Assembly (NCBI GenBank): GCA_903851465.1
Contig: CAINOI010000054.1
Coordinates: 1-49,290, forward strand
Direction of reading: 5' to 3'
Source of the DNA: an uncultured Bacteroidota bacterium
GTDB taxonomy: Bacteria > Bacteroidota > Bacteroidia > Chitinophagales > Chitinophagaceae
DNA: 49,290 nt
Part shown: piece by piece, positions 35,890 to 44,010 of the stretch
How positions within the stretch are numbered: the first letter of the stretch is position 1
Layout: every line of letters starts with the position of its first letter
Notes under the pieces: generated by a model
The model's input: only the letters and a program-made list of their open reading frames with translations
Told to the model about the DNA's origin: nothing
Databases searched by the model: none
Made by a program: the position numbers and the translations under genes

Positions 35890-36978
35890 ATGGCTACAAA
35901 AAAACCAGCACCTAAAAAAGCGGCACCAGCAAAAAAAGCAGCGCCAGCAAAAAAAGCGGCTCCTGTAAAAAAGGCAGCGCCAGCTAAAAAAGCAGCGCCA
36001 GTGAAGAAAGCGGCTCCTGCAAAAAAGGCTGCACCGGTAAAAAAAGTAGTACCAGCTAAAAAGGCAGCGCCAGTGAAGAAAGCGGCTCCTGTAAAAAAGG
36101 CTGCACCTGCTAAGAAAGTGGTTCCAGTGAAGAAAGCAGCACCTGCTAAGAAAGCGGCAGCGCCAGCTAAGAAAGTGGTTCCTGTAAAAAAGGCTGCACC
36201 TGCTAAGAAAGCCGCAGTGCCTGCTAAAAAAGCAGCTCCTGTAAAAGTGGCTGCAAAGCCTGCAGCAGCTCCAGCTAAGAAAGTGGCAGTGCCAGCTAAA
36301 AAAGCAGTTCCTGCAAAAGCACCAGCAAAACCAGTTGCAAAAGCACCAGCAAAACCAGTTGCAAAAGCACCAGTTAAACCAGTTGTGGCAGCAAAGCCAG
36401 TAGAAAAATATGTACCGCCTGCAAAACCGGTTCCAGTGATTCCTACACCACCGGTAAAGCCAGTGCGTAAGGCTGCTGAACCAATCAAGGACATTAAAGT
36501 ACCAAAGATCAATGCAAAGAGCAGTGTACCATACCAACCAGGTTATGTACCAATGGAAAAAAGAAAAGAAGTAGAAAGATCAACGGAGACTTTAGTAAAA
36601 TATTCTGATGCTGAATTAGCAGAGTTTAGAGAGTTGATTTCAAAGAAATTAGACGCTGCAAAAAAGGAATTGGTTTATTTACAAGGATTAATCACGCGCA
36701 AGGACGAAATGGGTGGTGACAATGACGATGCAAGATACATGACCATGGAAGATGGAAGTGTAAGCATGGAGAGAGAGCAAATGGGCCAAATGGCTAGCCG
36801 TCAGATCACTTTCATCGACCACTTAGAGAAAGCGATCATGCGTATCGAAAACAAAACCTATGGTATTTGTAGAGTAACAGGTCGCTTGATCGACAAAGCA
36901 CGTTTACGTGCTGTGCCTCATGCTACTTTGAGCTTAGAAGCAAAATTAGGATATGTAAAAAATAGCAACGACCAATAA
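35890..36978 (+). CDS. TraR/DksA-like protein with a Lys/Ala/Pro-rich histone-H1-like N-terminus
   Basis: A 362-residue fusion of two very different parts. Residues about 1-190 are a low-complexity tail of repeats such as PAKKAA and PVKKVV, strongly basic like histone H1 or bacterial Hc1-like proteins and expected to bind DNA or RNA. Residues about 215-362 form a DksA-like coiled coil (SDAELAEFRELI, then an acidic GGDNDDAR stretch) and the C-terminal motif YGICRVTGRLIDKARLRAVP. Only one cysteine of the usual C4 zinc finger remains. DksA proteins enter the RNA polymerase secondary channel; whether this one does is unknown. It begins 2 bp after ileS and ends before a strong terminator. Confidence 0.88.
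   Translation: MATKKPAPKKAAPAKKAAPAKKAAPVKKAAPAKKAAPVKKAAPAKKAAPVKKVVPAKKAAPVKKAAPVKKAAPAKKVVPVKKAAPAKKAAAPAKKVVPVKKAAPAKKAAVPAKKAAPVKVAAKPAAAPAKKVAVPAKKAVPAKAPAKPVAKAPAKPVAKAPVKPVVAAKPVEKYVPPAKPVPVIPTPPVKPVRKAAEPIKDIKVPKINAKSSVPYQPGYVPMEKRKEVERSTETLVKYSDAELAEFRELISKKLDAAKKELVYLQGLITRKDEMGGDNDDARYMTMEDGSVSMEREQMGQMASRQITFIDHLEKAIMRIENKTYGICRVTGRLIDKARLRAVPHATLSLEAKLGYVKNSNDQ
36313..36384 (+). repeat. In-frame 24-bp tandem repeat in the DksA-like gene
   Basis: Three 24-bp units start at 36313, 36337 and 36361. The first two are identical and the third differs in one codon. They encode AKAPAKPV. The wider stretch 35900-36400 is also made of near-repeats. Unit loss or gain would keep the frame, so tail length may vary between strains. 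Confidence 0.85.
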
Positions 36979-37020
36979 TCATTCTAGCGAACAAATAGCT
37001 TGAATTAAAATAGCCTTATA

Positions 37021-37049
37021 AAAAAACCCGATCATCGATCGGGTTTTTT
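37021..37049. terminator. Bidirectional terminator between the DksA-like gene and msbA
   Basis: A perfect 13-bp stem (AAAAAACCCGATC/GATCGGGTTTTTT) with an ATC loop gives a T run on both strands. It can end both the ileS-dksA transcript and the msbA transcript. Confidence 0.92.
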
Positions 37050-37086
37050 GTGGGAATAAATTTTTTTTAAATCATTTTTTATGCAT

Positions 37087-37104
37087 CAGTTGCTATAGCA
37101 ACTG
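37087..37104. repeat. Perfect 18-bp palindrome after the msbA stop
   Basis: CAGTTGCTATAGCAACTG is fully self-complementary and begins one base after the msbA stop codon. It may be an extra stem before the shared terminator or a protein site; no T run follows it. Confidence 0.55.
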
Positions 37105-37105
37105 T

Positions 37106-38923
37106 TTATTTCACTTCCTGCATCTCAATTAATTTCTTGTAGTAACCACCTTGTGCAAGTAGGTTTTCGTGGTTGCCGCGTTCTACGATTTCGCCTTTTT
37201 GTAAGACGATGATTTCATCTGCATGACGAATGGTAGACAATCTGTGTGCAATCACAATAGAAGTTCTGTTCTGCATCATATTGTTAATCGCATCCTGTAC
37301 TAACCTTTCACTCTCTGTATCTAATGCAGAAGTTGCCTCGTCTAATATTAAGATTGGAGGATTTTTCAACACTGCTCTAGCAATCGTTAAGCGTTGACGT
37401 TCACCTCCGCTTAGTTTACTTCCTCTATCTCCAATCATAGATTCAAATCCGCCTTCTTTTTTGATTATAAAATCATAAGCGTTTGCAATCTTAGCTGCAG
37501 CAATAATTTCCTCCATAGTTGCTTCTGGTTTTCCTAAAGCAATATTGGCTGCGATGGTATCATTGAATAAAATGGGCTCTTGTGTGACAATACTTATTAA
37601 TTGTCTTAAGCTATGTAAACTATAGGACTTAATATCTTTCCCATCAATGTATAAATTACCTGAAGACACATCATGAAACCTTGGCACTAAATCTGCTAAG
37701 GTACTTTTACCTGCACCAGAAGAACCCACCAAAGCCACAGAGGTTCCTTTTTTAATATTCAAATTGATGCCATTCAAAATACTTGCATCATGGTAAGCAA
37801 ATCCAACATTATCAAAATGAATACTGTCTTTAAATCCTTCTATTAAAATTGGGCTTGCAACTTCTTCTACTGTATTAGGTGCTTCTAATATTTCATTCAA
37901 TCTATCTAGTGTGGCTGTGCCTCGGTTCACATTGTAAACAGCCTGGGACAAGGCTTTTGCGGGGTTGATGATTTGTGAAAATAAAGCGACATAAGTGATA
38001 AATGAACCTGGAGATAGAATATCACCATTTAAAACAAGTTTACCACCAAACCAAAGTACACCACATAAAATAGTAACACCTAAAAATTCGGAAACGGGAG
38101 AAGCTAAGTCACGACGATATAAAATTCGATTCTTTAAATTAAAAATATCTTCTACCAATCCGTAAAACTGACCTTTCACTTTTCCTTCTGCATTAAATGC
38201 TTTAATGATTCTCAAGCCAGATAATGTTTCTTCCATCTGACTTAAAATCTCTCCCCATTTAACTTGTGCTTTATTGGTATGCTTCTTTAAACTACGACCA
38301 ATGCGCCCTACAATAAAGCCTGCTAATGGTAATAAAATAAAAACAAATAAAGTAAGCTTAGCGCTGATTAAGAATAAGAAAATTAAAATACCAATAATGT
38401 TCAATGGCTCTTTGATCAAACCCTCTAATGCACTAATCACAGAACTTTCCAATTCTGCAATATCATTAGAAGCCCTACTTAAAATATCGCCCTTCCTTTT
38501 TTCAGTAAAAAAGCCAACTGGTAATTGCAATATTTTATCATACAATAGCTTAGAATATTTCTTGGTCACCATATTGCGGATAGGTGCCAAAAAATAAAAA
38601 GCAAGGTATAAAAATAAATTCTTGAAAAAGATGGATACAATAATGAATACACAGATCCATCCTAATGCATAGCTTTTTCCATTGGCTTTGATGGTATCTT
38701 GTAAAAATTGGTAAATGAGGTCTTTAAGGTTCGTGCTATCTGTAACGGATACAGGTGTTAAACTTGCAAAAGCATTGTTTCCAAAGATTAGGTCAAGGAA
38801 TGGGGTGAGCATGCCTAGAGAAAACAAGCTGAAAAGGATAGATAACAAGATAAATAGACCATACCAGCCCATATAGGTCTTGTATTCCTTGATATAACTT
38901 ACAATGCGAAAAAATTTCTTCAT
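37106..38923 (-). CDS. MsbA-type ABC exporter (fused permease and ATPase)
   Basis: A 605-residue half-transporter that dimerises to move lipids or drugs out of the inner membrane. Six transmembrane helices lie in residues about 20-320. The ATPase domain has Walker A GSSGAGKST (about 395-403), the Q-loop TQEP, the signature LSGGERQR and Walker B ILILDEATSALD. I chose ATG at 38923 (MKKFFRIVSYIKEY) because the in-frame extension to 38980 overlaps the divergent promoter region. It is divergent from rbfA. Lipid A flipping by MsbA is a reasonable guess, but the family is broad, so I give no symbol. Confidence 0.9.
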   Translation of the reverse strand: MKKFFRIVSYIKEYKTYMGWYGLFILLSILFSLFSLGMLTPFLDLIFGNNAFASLTPVSVTDSTNLKDLIYQFLQDTIKANGKSYALGWICVFIIVSIFFKNLFLYLAFYFLAPIRNMVTKKYSKLLYDKILQLPVGFFTEKRKGDILSRASNDIAELESSVISALEGLIKEPLNIIGILIFLFLISAKLTLFVFILLPLAGFIVGRIGRSLKKHTNKAQVKWGEILSQMEETLSGLRIIKAFNAEGKVKGQFYGLVEDIFNLKNRILYRRDLASPVSEFLGVTILCGVLWFGGKLVLNGDILSPGSFITYVALFSQIINPAKALSQAVYNVNRGTATLDRLNEILEAPNTVEEVASPILIEGFKDSIHFDNVGFAYHDASILNGINLNIKKGTSVALVGSSGAGKSTLADLVPRFHDVSSGNLYIDGKDIKSYSLHSLRQLISIVTQEPILFNDTIAANIALGKPEATMEEIIAAAKIANAYDFIIKKEGGFESMIGDRGSKLSGGERQRLTIARAVLKNPPILILDEATSALDTESERLVQDAINNMMQNRTSIVIAHRLSTIRHADEIIVLQKGEIVERGNHENLLAQGGYYKKLIEMQEVK

Positions 38924-38991
38924 AATTAAAACTATTCCCTCAGAATAATGAGCAAAGTAACTAATTTTACAGCGAATCAACGACTTTGATT

Positions 38992-39336
38992 ATGGAAGAA
39001 GGAAAAAGACAGAAACAAGTAGCTGGTGCGATTCAAAGCACTATGAACGATATTTTTTTAAAATTGGGCTTGAACCATTTGCAAGGGGGGATGATTTCCA
39101 TCTCCACGGTAAAAGTGACCCCAGATTTATTAGAAGCTAGAATCTATTTAAGTTTATTTCAGGTGGCCGATCAGGAAGCTTGTTTTAAGAAAATCCAAGC
39201 GCAGGCCTGGGACATCAAAAAGCATCTTCAAGAGGCCATGAAGCATCAACTGAGACGTATTCCAGTATTGCATTTTTATCTAGACGACACCTTGGATTAT
39301 GTATTTAAAATGGAAGAGATTTTAAAAACACTATAA
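38992..39336 (+). CDS. rbfA: Ribosome-binding factor A
   Basis: A 114-residue protein of the RbfA KH-like fold that helps mature the 30S subunit and 16S 5' end. The pattern R-x-K-Q-V-A, ISTVKVTPDLLEARIYLS and the C-terminal LRRIPVLHFYLDDTLDY are typical. I chose ATG at 38992. A CGACTTTG (38981-38988) ends 3 nt before it, a weak form of the -7 element. The permease gene begins 1 nt after its stop. Confidence 0.93.
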   Translation: MEEGKRQKQVAGAIQSTMNDIFLKLGLNHLQGGMISISTVKVTPDLLEARIYLSLFQVADQEACFKKIQAQAWDIKKHLQEAMKHQLRRIPVLHFYLDDTLDYVFKMEEILKTL

Positions 39337-39337
39337 G

Positions 39338-40552
39338 TTGCATTTTTTATTTGCTTGGCGTTATTTTAGGGGTAAGTATTCCTTTCAGGCAATTCAACTT
39401 ATTGCTTGGGTCAGCGTTTTTGCCATTGCCATTGGCACAGCAGCTTTACTCACCATTTTAAGTGTCTCCAATGGCTTCTCTGAAATTGTCAATGGATTGT
39501 ATTCGGATTTCTATGCCGACTTGCGAGTGGTCCCTAAGGCCGAAAAATTTACACAGTTATCGTCCCAACAATTAAACACCCTTAGACAAATTCCTGGCGT
39601 ACATTATGCCACAGGCATTGTCGAAAACAAAGCAATTCTTGTGCGTGATGCCAATCAATCGGTGGTGTTTATAAAAGGGGTGGATTCAAATTATATACAT
39701 ATTAATAAAGTCAATCAATACTTAAAAAGAGGTTTGTTTGATGTAGGTAATGTAGACAGCCCAAAATTAGTATTAGGCATTGGTGTAGAAGAAGATTTAT
39801 TATTGTTCAATGCAGATTTGGGGGAGCAATTGGAATTGATTGCAGTGGGCCGATCTGGGAAGCCCCTAAAATCAATGGACCAGCTGAATCACTTGGTAGC
39901 AGTGCAGTCTGGCGCATTTTCGGTACAACAAGAATTTGATGCACAATATGTTTTTACATCCAATCAATTTGCGCAATATTTATTTGACTTGGATACCAAT
40001 CAATATTCTGGGGTGGAATTGTCCATTGATTTAGCCAAAGAAAAAAGCATTGTCTCATCGATTCAAAATTTATTAGGACCAAGTTTTTCAGTGCAGAATA
40101 AATACCAACAGAATGCAGACTTGTATAAAATCATGCAAGTAGAAAAATGGATTATTTTTGCCATCCTTGGACTTATCATGGTAGTGGCTTCCTTTAATTT
40201 AGTAGGTGCTTTGACAATGTTGGTGTTAGAAAAACAAAAAGATATTCAAGTGTTGCATGCAATGGGTGCTACTGCGGTTACAATTCAAAAAATATTCCTC
40301 AGCCTGTCTATTGTCATGGCCATGACCGGGGCGTTGATTGGCGGATTGATTGCCTCTTGTTTGATATTCCTACAATCCCAATTTCATTTTATCCAGCTGC
40401 AAGGCGCAAGTTTTATCATTGACTATTATCCAGTCAAAGCAATTTGGACTGACTATTTAGCTGTAATTAGTTTAGTGGTCATGATTGCCATCTTAGCGGG
40501 ATGGATACCAGCAAAGAAAGCAGCTGGTCGCATATTTGAAAAAATAGGCTAG
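39338..40552 (+). CDS. FtsX-like ABC permease (LolC/E or MacB type)
   Basis: A 404-residue permease with one N-terminal helix (WVSVFAIAIGTAALLTILSVSNGF), a periplasmic MacB-core domain (about 45-265) and three C-terminal helices with the FtsX motif EKQKDIQVLHAMGAT. LolC/E proteins release lipoproteins from the inner membrane, and this one lies near lspA and lipoprotein genes, but the partner ATPase is not in the window. The start is a TTG one base after the rbfA stop, so translation is probably coupled. A rbfA-permease pair is common in Bacteroidota. Confidence 0.87.
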   Translation: MHFLFAWRYFRGKYSFQAIQLIAWVSVFAIAIGTAALLTILSVSNGFSEIVNGLYSDFYADLRVVPKAEKFTQLSSQQLNTLRQIPGVHYATGIVENKAILVRDANQSVVFIKGVDSNYIHINKVNQYLKRGLFDVGNVDSPKLVLGIGVEEDLLLFNADLGEQLELIAVGRSGKPLKSMDQLNHLVAVQSGAFSVQQEFDAQYVFTSNQFAQYLFDLDTNQYSGVELSIDLAKEKSIVSSIQNLLGPSFSVQNKYQQNADLYKIMQVEKWIIFAILGLIMVVASFNLVGALTMLVLEKQKDIQVLHAMGATAVTIQKIFLSLSIVMAMTGALIGGLIASCLIFLQSQFHFIQLQGASFIIDYYPVKAIWTDYLAVISLVVMIAILAGWIPAKKAAGRIFEKIG

Positions 40553-40567
40553 TAAGGTTGCCGCATC

Positions 40568-40597
40568 AAAAAAGGGAAGCATTACTTCCCTTTTTTT
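40568..40597. terminator. Bidirectional terminator between the FtsX-like and transketolase genes
   Basis: AAAAAAGGGAAG and CTTCCCTTTTTT form a 12-bp stem with a 5-nt loop and T runs on both strands. It lies between converging genes. Confidence 0.92.
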
Positions 40598-40614
40598 ATT
40601 AAGTCATGGAGCTA

Positions 40615-41454
40615 TTAATAATCTCCTAAAGTCATTTCTAATTGTCCTAATGCATTTTCTAATTGGGCATCGTTAGGTGCGATACCATGCCATTCGTGGC
40701 CTGTTTCCATAAAGTCAACCCCCTTGCCCATGATGGTTTTCATCAATATGACAATTGGCTTACCTTGTCCAGTCAATGTTTTAGCGTGTTCCAAAGTAGT
40801 TACAATCTCGTCCATGTTGTGGCCATCCATATGCAATACCGTCCAATGGAATGCTTTGAATTTATCTTCTAAATTATCCAAATTCAAGACTTTGCTCAAC
40901 GGTCCGTCAATTTGTTGTCCGTTGACATCGATGGTCGCGATATAATTATCTACTTTATTGTGTGCAGCAAACATAATGGCTTCCCAGTTTTGACCTTCTT
41001 GTAATTCACCGTCCCCATGTAAAGAATACACAATACGATCGTCACTATTGTATTTTTTTGATAAAGCTGCCCCAATTGACACGCTCATGCCTTGACCTAA
41101 AGAGCCACTTGCAATTCGAATTCCAGGTAAATGTTCGTGTGTTGTTGGATGACCTTGTAGACGAGAATTGATCATTCTGAATGTCGCTAATTCTTTTACA
41201 TCAAAATAACCAGATCTTGCTAAAACAGAATAGAATACAGGAGAGATATGTCCATTGGATAAAAAGAAAAGGTCTTCGCCTTTCCCGTCCATAGTAAAAG
41301 CAGGATTATGCTTCATTATTTTAAAATACAATGCTGTTAAAAAGTCAGTACAACCTAGCGACCCACCTGGGTGACCACTTTGTTGTGCATGCACCATTCT
41401 AACGATATCTCTTCTCACTTGTGAAGCTGTTCTTTTTAATTCCGCTGTTGACAT
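40615..41454 (-). CDS. Transketolase, N-terminal (thiamine-diphosphate) subunit
   Basis: A 279-residue protein covering only the N-terminal half of transketolase. It has HAQQSGHPGGSLG near the start, the ThDP motif GDGELQEGQNWEAIMFAAHNKVDN and the C-terminal GHEWHGIAPND. The C-terminal pyrimidine-binding half is missing and is not in this window: downstream, beyond a bidirectional terminator, lies a convergent permease. Split transketolases exist in several phyla and act as a two-subunit enzyme; the partner must be elsewhere. A minus-strand TATCTTTG at 41476-41483 is its likely -7 box. Confidence 0.93.
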   Translation of the reverse strand: MSTAELKRTASQVRRDIVRMVHAQQSGHPGGSLGCTDFLTALYFKIMKHNPAFTMDGKGEDLFFLSNGHISPVFYSVLARSGYFDVKELATFRMINSRLQGHPTTHEHLPGIRIASGSLGQGMSVSIGAALSKKYNSDDRIVYSLHGDGELQEGQNWEAIMFAAHNKVDNYIATIDVNGQQIDGPLSKVLNLDNLEDKFKAFHWTVLHMDGHNMDEIVTTLEHAKTLTGQGKPIVILMKTIMGKGVDFMETGHEWHGIAPNDAQLENALGQLEMTLGDY

Positions 41455-41475
41455 AATCTTGTTTTAACGTTAGCG

Positions 41476-41501
41476 CAAAGATAGAAAAATAACTGCCACA
41501 A
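41476..41501 (-). promoter_or_regulatory. Transketolase promoter
   Basis: On the minus strand TTG (41501-41499) is followed after 15 nt by TATCTTTG (41483-41476), an exact TAnnTTTG match. The spacing is slightly short. It leaves a leader of about 18 nt. Confidence 0.55.
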
Positions 41502-41534
41502 AAAAAAGGTCAGGGCAGAATACCAAGGATTTAT

Positions 41535-41542
41535 TAGCTTTG
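41535..41542 (+). promoter_or_regulatory. -7 promoter element of frr
   Basis: TAGCTTTG matches TAnnTTTG and ends 19 nt before the frr ATG. No TTG is clear at the -33 distance. Confidence 0.55.
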
Positions 41543-41561
41543 TGTTCCAAAACATTGAATT

Positions 41562-42125
41562 ATGTCAGAGGAATTAAAGAAAATAAGTACAGAGGCAGAA
41601 AATGGCATGAAAAAAGCCATCAATCACTTAGAAATAGAATTGTCTAAAATTCGAGCAGGTAAAGCTTCACCTTCTATTTTAGAAGGGGTAAATGTGGATT
41701 ATTATGGAGCCCCTACACCAATTAGTCAAATTGCCAACGTCCAAGTATTGGATGCTAGAACCATCAGTATCCAGCCATGGGAAAAAAACATGTTGGCCTT
41801 AATTGAAAGAGCCATCATGGGTGCAAATATTGGTATCACCCCTCAAAATGATGGTGTTAATATTCGATTATTCATGCCGCCATTGACCGAGGAACGCAGA
41901 AAAGAAATGGTAAAAAAGGCTGGTGGAGAAGGAGAGCAAAGTAAAGTAGCGATTCGCAATATTAGAAGAGACCATATAGAGCAAGTGAAGAAATTACAAA
42001 AAGACGGTATGAGTGAAGATATCTGCAAAGGGGCAGAAGATGAGATTCAATCTTTAACAGACAAGCATATTGCTTTGGTTGAAAAACATTTAGAAGCAAA
42101 AGAAAAAGAAATTATGACCGTTTAA
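41562..42125 (+). CDS. frr: Ribosome recycling factor
   Basis: A 187-residue factor that, with EF-G, splits the ribosome after termination. The family pattern is clear: RAGKASPSILEGVNVDYYG, the hinge PLTEERRKEMVKKA and the C-terminal IRNIRRDHIEQVKKLQKDGMS in shortened form R-N-I-R-R-D. Length is normal. It stands alone, without the usual pyrH neighbour, and a terminator follows. Confidence 0.97.
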   Translation: MSEELKKISTEAENGMKKAINHLEIELSKIRAGKASPSILEGVNVDYYGAPTPISQIANVQVLDARTISIQPWEKNMLALIERAIMGANIGITPQNDGVNIRLFMPPLTEERRKEMVKKAGGEGEQSKVAIRNIRRDHIEQVKKLQKDGMSEDICKGAEDEIQSLTDKHIALVEKHLEAKEKEIMTV

Positions 42126-42148
42126 TGGTCTAATGTTTTTAAAAATAT

Positions 42149-42178
42149 AGCCCTCAATTTAAGATTGGGGGCTTTTTT
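42149..42178. terminator. Terminator after frr, overlapping the end of the EamA gene
   Basis: AGCCCTCAAT (42149-42158) pairs with ATTGGGGGCT (42164-42173), with one G-U pair, and is followed by T residues. The stop codon of the convergent EamA gene (42159-42161) sits in the loop. Confidence 0.85.
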
Positions 42179-43070
42179 GTTTTAGGAATGGAATAAAATT
42201 TAAGTTCCCTCTATTCACAATATAGACGCCTAATAAAATCACTCCAAGACAAACCATTTGCAAAGGCGCCAAAGATTCTCCATAGAACAAACCCCACACC
42301 ACAGCGACTATTGGAATACCATAAGTAACCATTGAGCCAAATAAAATACCTGCTTTTTTTACTAAATAATAAAACAAGATGGACGACATGGAGGTGCCCA
42401 CCATACCCAAAGTGGCGCTTGTCAAAATACTATGAATGACCAACGGGTCACTAAAATTATACTCAAAAAAACCTGTAAAAAATAAGACGGCAGCGCTGGG
42501 TAGAATTAAAAAAGAAAAAGCAACAGAAGCAATTTGTATGGAGCCAATGTCTTTTAAATTCCTGCCTACTGTATGCACATTGACGCCATACATGATCGTT
42601 GCAATAAGCACAAGACTAGCATAAGATAGGTTATCAAAATGCATATCCTTTCCGGTTAAAAGTAAAAAGGTCAATCCCACAAATCCAATTAAGATGCCTA
42701 AAAATTTAACAGTAGTGGTTTGAGTTTTATAAAATACAATCCCTACAAGGATGGTGAATAAGGGTGTCAGGGAATTTAAAATACCTGCTAAAGCGCTGTC
42801 AATTCTGGTTTCTGCAATACAAAAAAGATAGGCCGGAATAAAATTACCCACCAATCCAGAAACAATGACAATGCCCAATTTATCCTTAGGTATTTTTCGG
42901 TATGCCTTGATTGCAAATGGTAATAAAACCAGTCCCGCAAAAAGCATTCTTAAAGAAGCGACCTGATAAGGGGTAAATGCCTTTAATCCTTCTTTCATTA
43001 GGATAAAGGAACTACCCCATACGATTGATAATAAGGCAAATACAAGCCAATTGGTCCACTTCTGATGCAT
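42159..43070 (-). CDS. EamA/DMT-family membrane transporter
   Basis: A 303-residue inner-membrane protein with about ten helices in two EamA repeats; the first begins WLVFALLSIVWGSSFILMKEG, whose W-G-S-S-F core is typical. Members export amino acids or other small metabolites; the substrate is unknown. I chose ATG at 43070 (MHQKWTNW). In-frame ATGs at 43100 and 43127 would overlap the scpA promoter region. A CATCTTTG-like -7 box precedes the chosen start on the minus strand. Its stop lies in the loop of the frr terminator. Confidence 0.88.
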   Translation of the reverse strand: MHQKWTNWLVFALLSIVWGSSFILMKEGLKAFTPYQVASLRMLFAGLVLLPFAIKAYRKIPKDKLGIVIVSGLVGNFIPAYLFCIAETRIDSALAGILNSLTPLFTILVGIVFYKTQTTTVKFLGILIGFVGLTFLLLTGKDMHFDNLSYASLVLIATIMYGVNVHTVGRNLKDIGSIQIASVAFSFLILPSAAVLFFTGFFEYNFSDPLVIHSILTSATLGMVGTSMSSILFYYLVKKAGILFGSMVTYGIPIVAVVWGLFYGESLAPLQMVCLGVILLGVYIVNRGNLNFIPFLKQKSPQS

Positions 43071-43140
43071 CCGTTCCGGTTTTGAACAAAGATGGCGCAT
43101 TTTGGCTAAAAAATGGATAAATATCACTTTCTTTGCAAGG

Positions 43141-44010
43141 ATGAACCAGCATACAAATTATTCGATTAAAGTGGACCAATTTGAAGGTCCTTTTGACCTT
43201 TTATTGTTCTTTATTGAGCGTGACGAGATGGATATTTACAATATCCAAATCACTAAAATCATAAAGGACTTCTTAGACTTTATCCATGCACAAGACAAGC
43301 TAAATATTGAATTGAGTAGTGAATTTATTTTATTCGTTTCTACCTTAATGCGCATTAAGGCAAAATTATTATTGCCTAGAAAAGAAATAGATGCTTCAGG
43401 GAATGAGATTGATCCAAGACAAGAATTAATTGATAAGATTTTAGAGTACAAAAAGTACAAAGAAGCGGCAGTTCAAATGGCGGATTTAGAAGCAATGAGA
43501 ATGTTGATGCTTAAGCGAGGTAATATCCAAAAAGAGATGTCATTGGTTGGAGAAGAAGCAGCTGAAGGAACAGAGTTGCAGACAGTCACTTTATTTAAAT
43601 TGATGAAGGCTTTTGAGAAAGTGATGTTGCGTGTTCATGATCGTCAAAACAAACCTGTTCATACAGTTGTTCGTTATAATTATACCATGGAAGGCAGTCG
43701 TACTTATTTGCTTACAATGGTGAAAGAGGGACAGACTGTGGCATTTGAAAAAGTATTTGATATTTGCGAAGATCGTGTACACGCCTTATTCTTATTCTTG
43801 TCTATTTTAGAATTGGCACAACAGAAATACATGAAATTAATGGTAGGCGAAGGACGCAATAATTTCATCATCGAGTGGAATGAAAATAGGGAAGATGATT
43901 TAGAGCCAGGATACATTGAACAAACGGATTCTTACGAAACAAAGTTTGATCAGAGTACATTTGCAGACGCGCCAGAAGAAGAAGGCGATTTTGATCCAAG
44001 CTTGAATTAA
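43141..44010 (+). CDS. scpA: Segregation and condensation protein A
   Basis: A 289-residue kleisin that bridges the two heads of SMC in chromosome segregation. The N-terminal pattern KVDQFEGPFDLLLFFIERDEMDIYNI and the second helix block LRIKAKLLLPRK-type (LMRIKAKLLLP) are diagnostic. The tail is acidic (EEEGDFDPSLN). ATG at 43141 starts the family-like N-terminus; the in-frame ATG at 43102 would add 13 unrelated residues. A TTTCTTTG ends 5 nt before it. ScpB is not in the window. It converges on dxs with no base between the stop codons. Confidence 0.93.
   Translation: MNQHTNYSIKVDQFEGPFDLLLFFIERDEMDIYNIQITKIIKDFLDFIHAQDKLNIELSSEFILFVSTLMRIKAKLLLPRKEIDASGNEIDPRQELIDKILEYKKYKEAAVQMADLEAMRMLMLKRGNIQKEMSLVGEEAAEGTELQTVTLFKLMKAFEKVMLRVHDRQNKPVHTVVRYNYTMEGSRTYLLTMVKEGQTVAFEKVFDICEDRVHALFLFLSILELAQQKYMKLMVGEGRNNFIIEWNENREDDLEPGYIEQTDSYETKFDQSTFADAPEEEGDFDPSLN

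Noticed and set aside
35497-36537. Long open frames on the minus strand opposite ileS and the DksA-like gene, one of them rich in Phe/Cys/Arg, the other in Ala/Gly/Phe
   Set aside because: They are mirror images of the Lys/Ala/Pro repeat coding region. The low-complexity plus-strand codons remove stops on the other strand; the plus-strand frame has a recognisable C-terminal domain.
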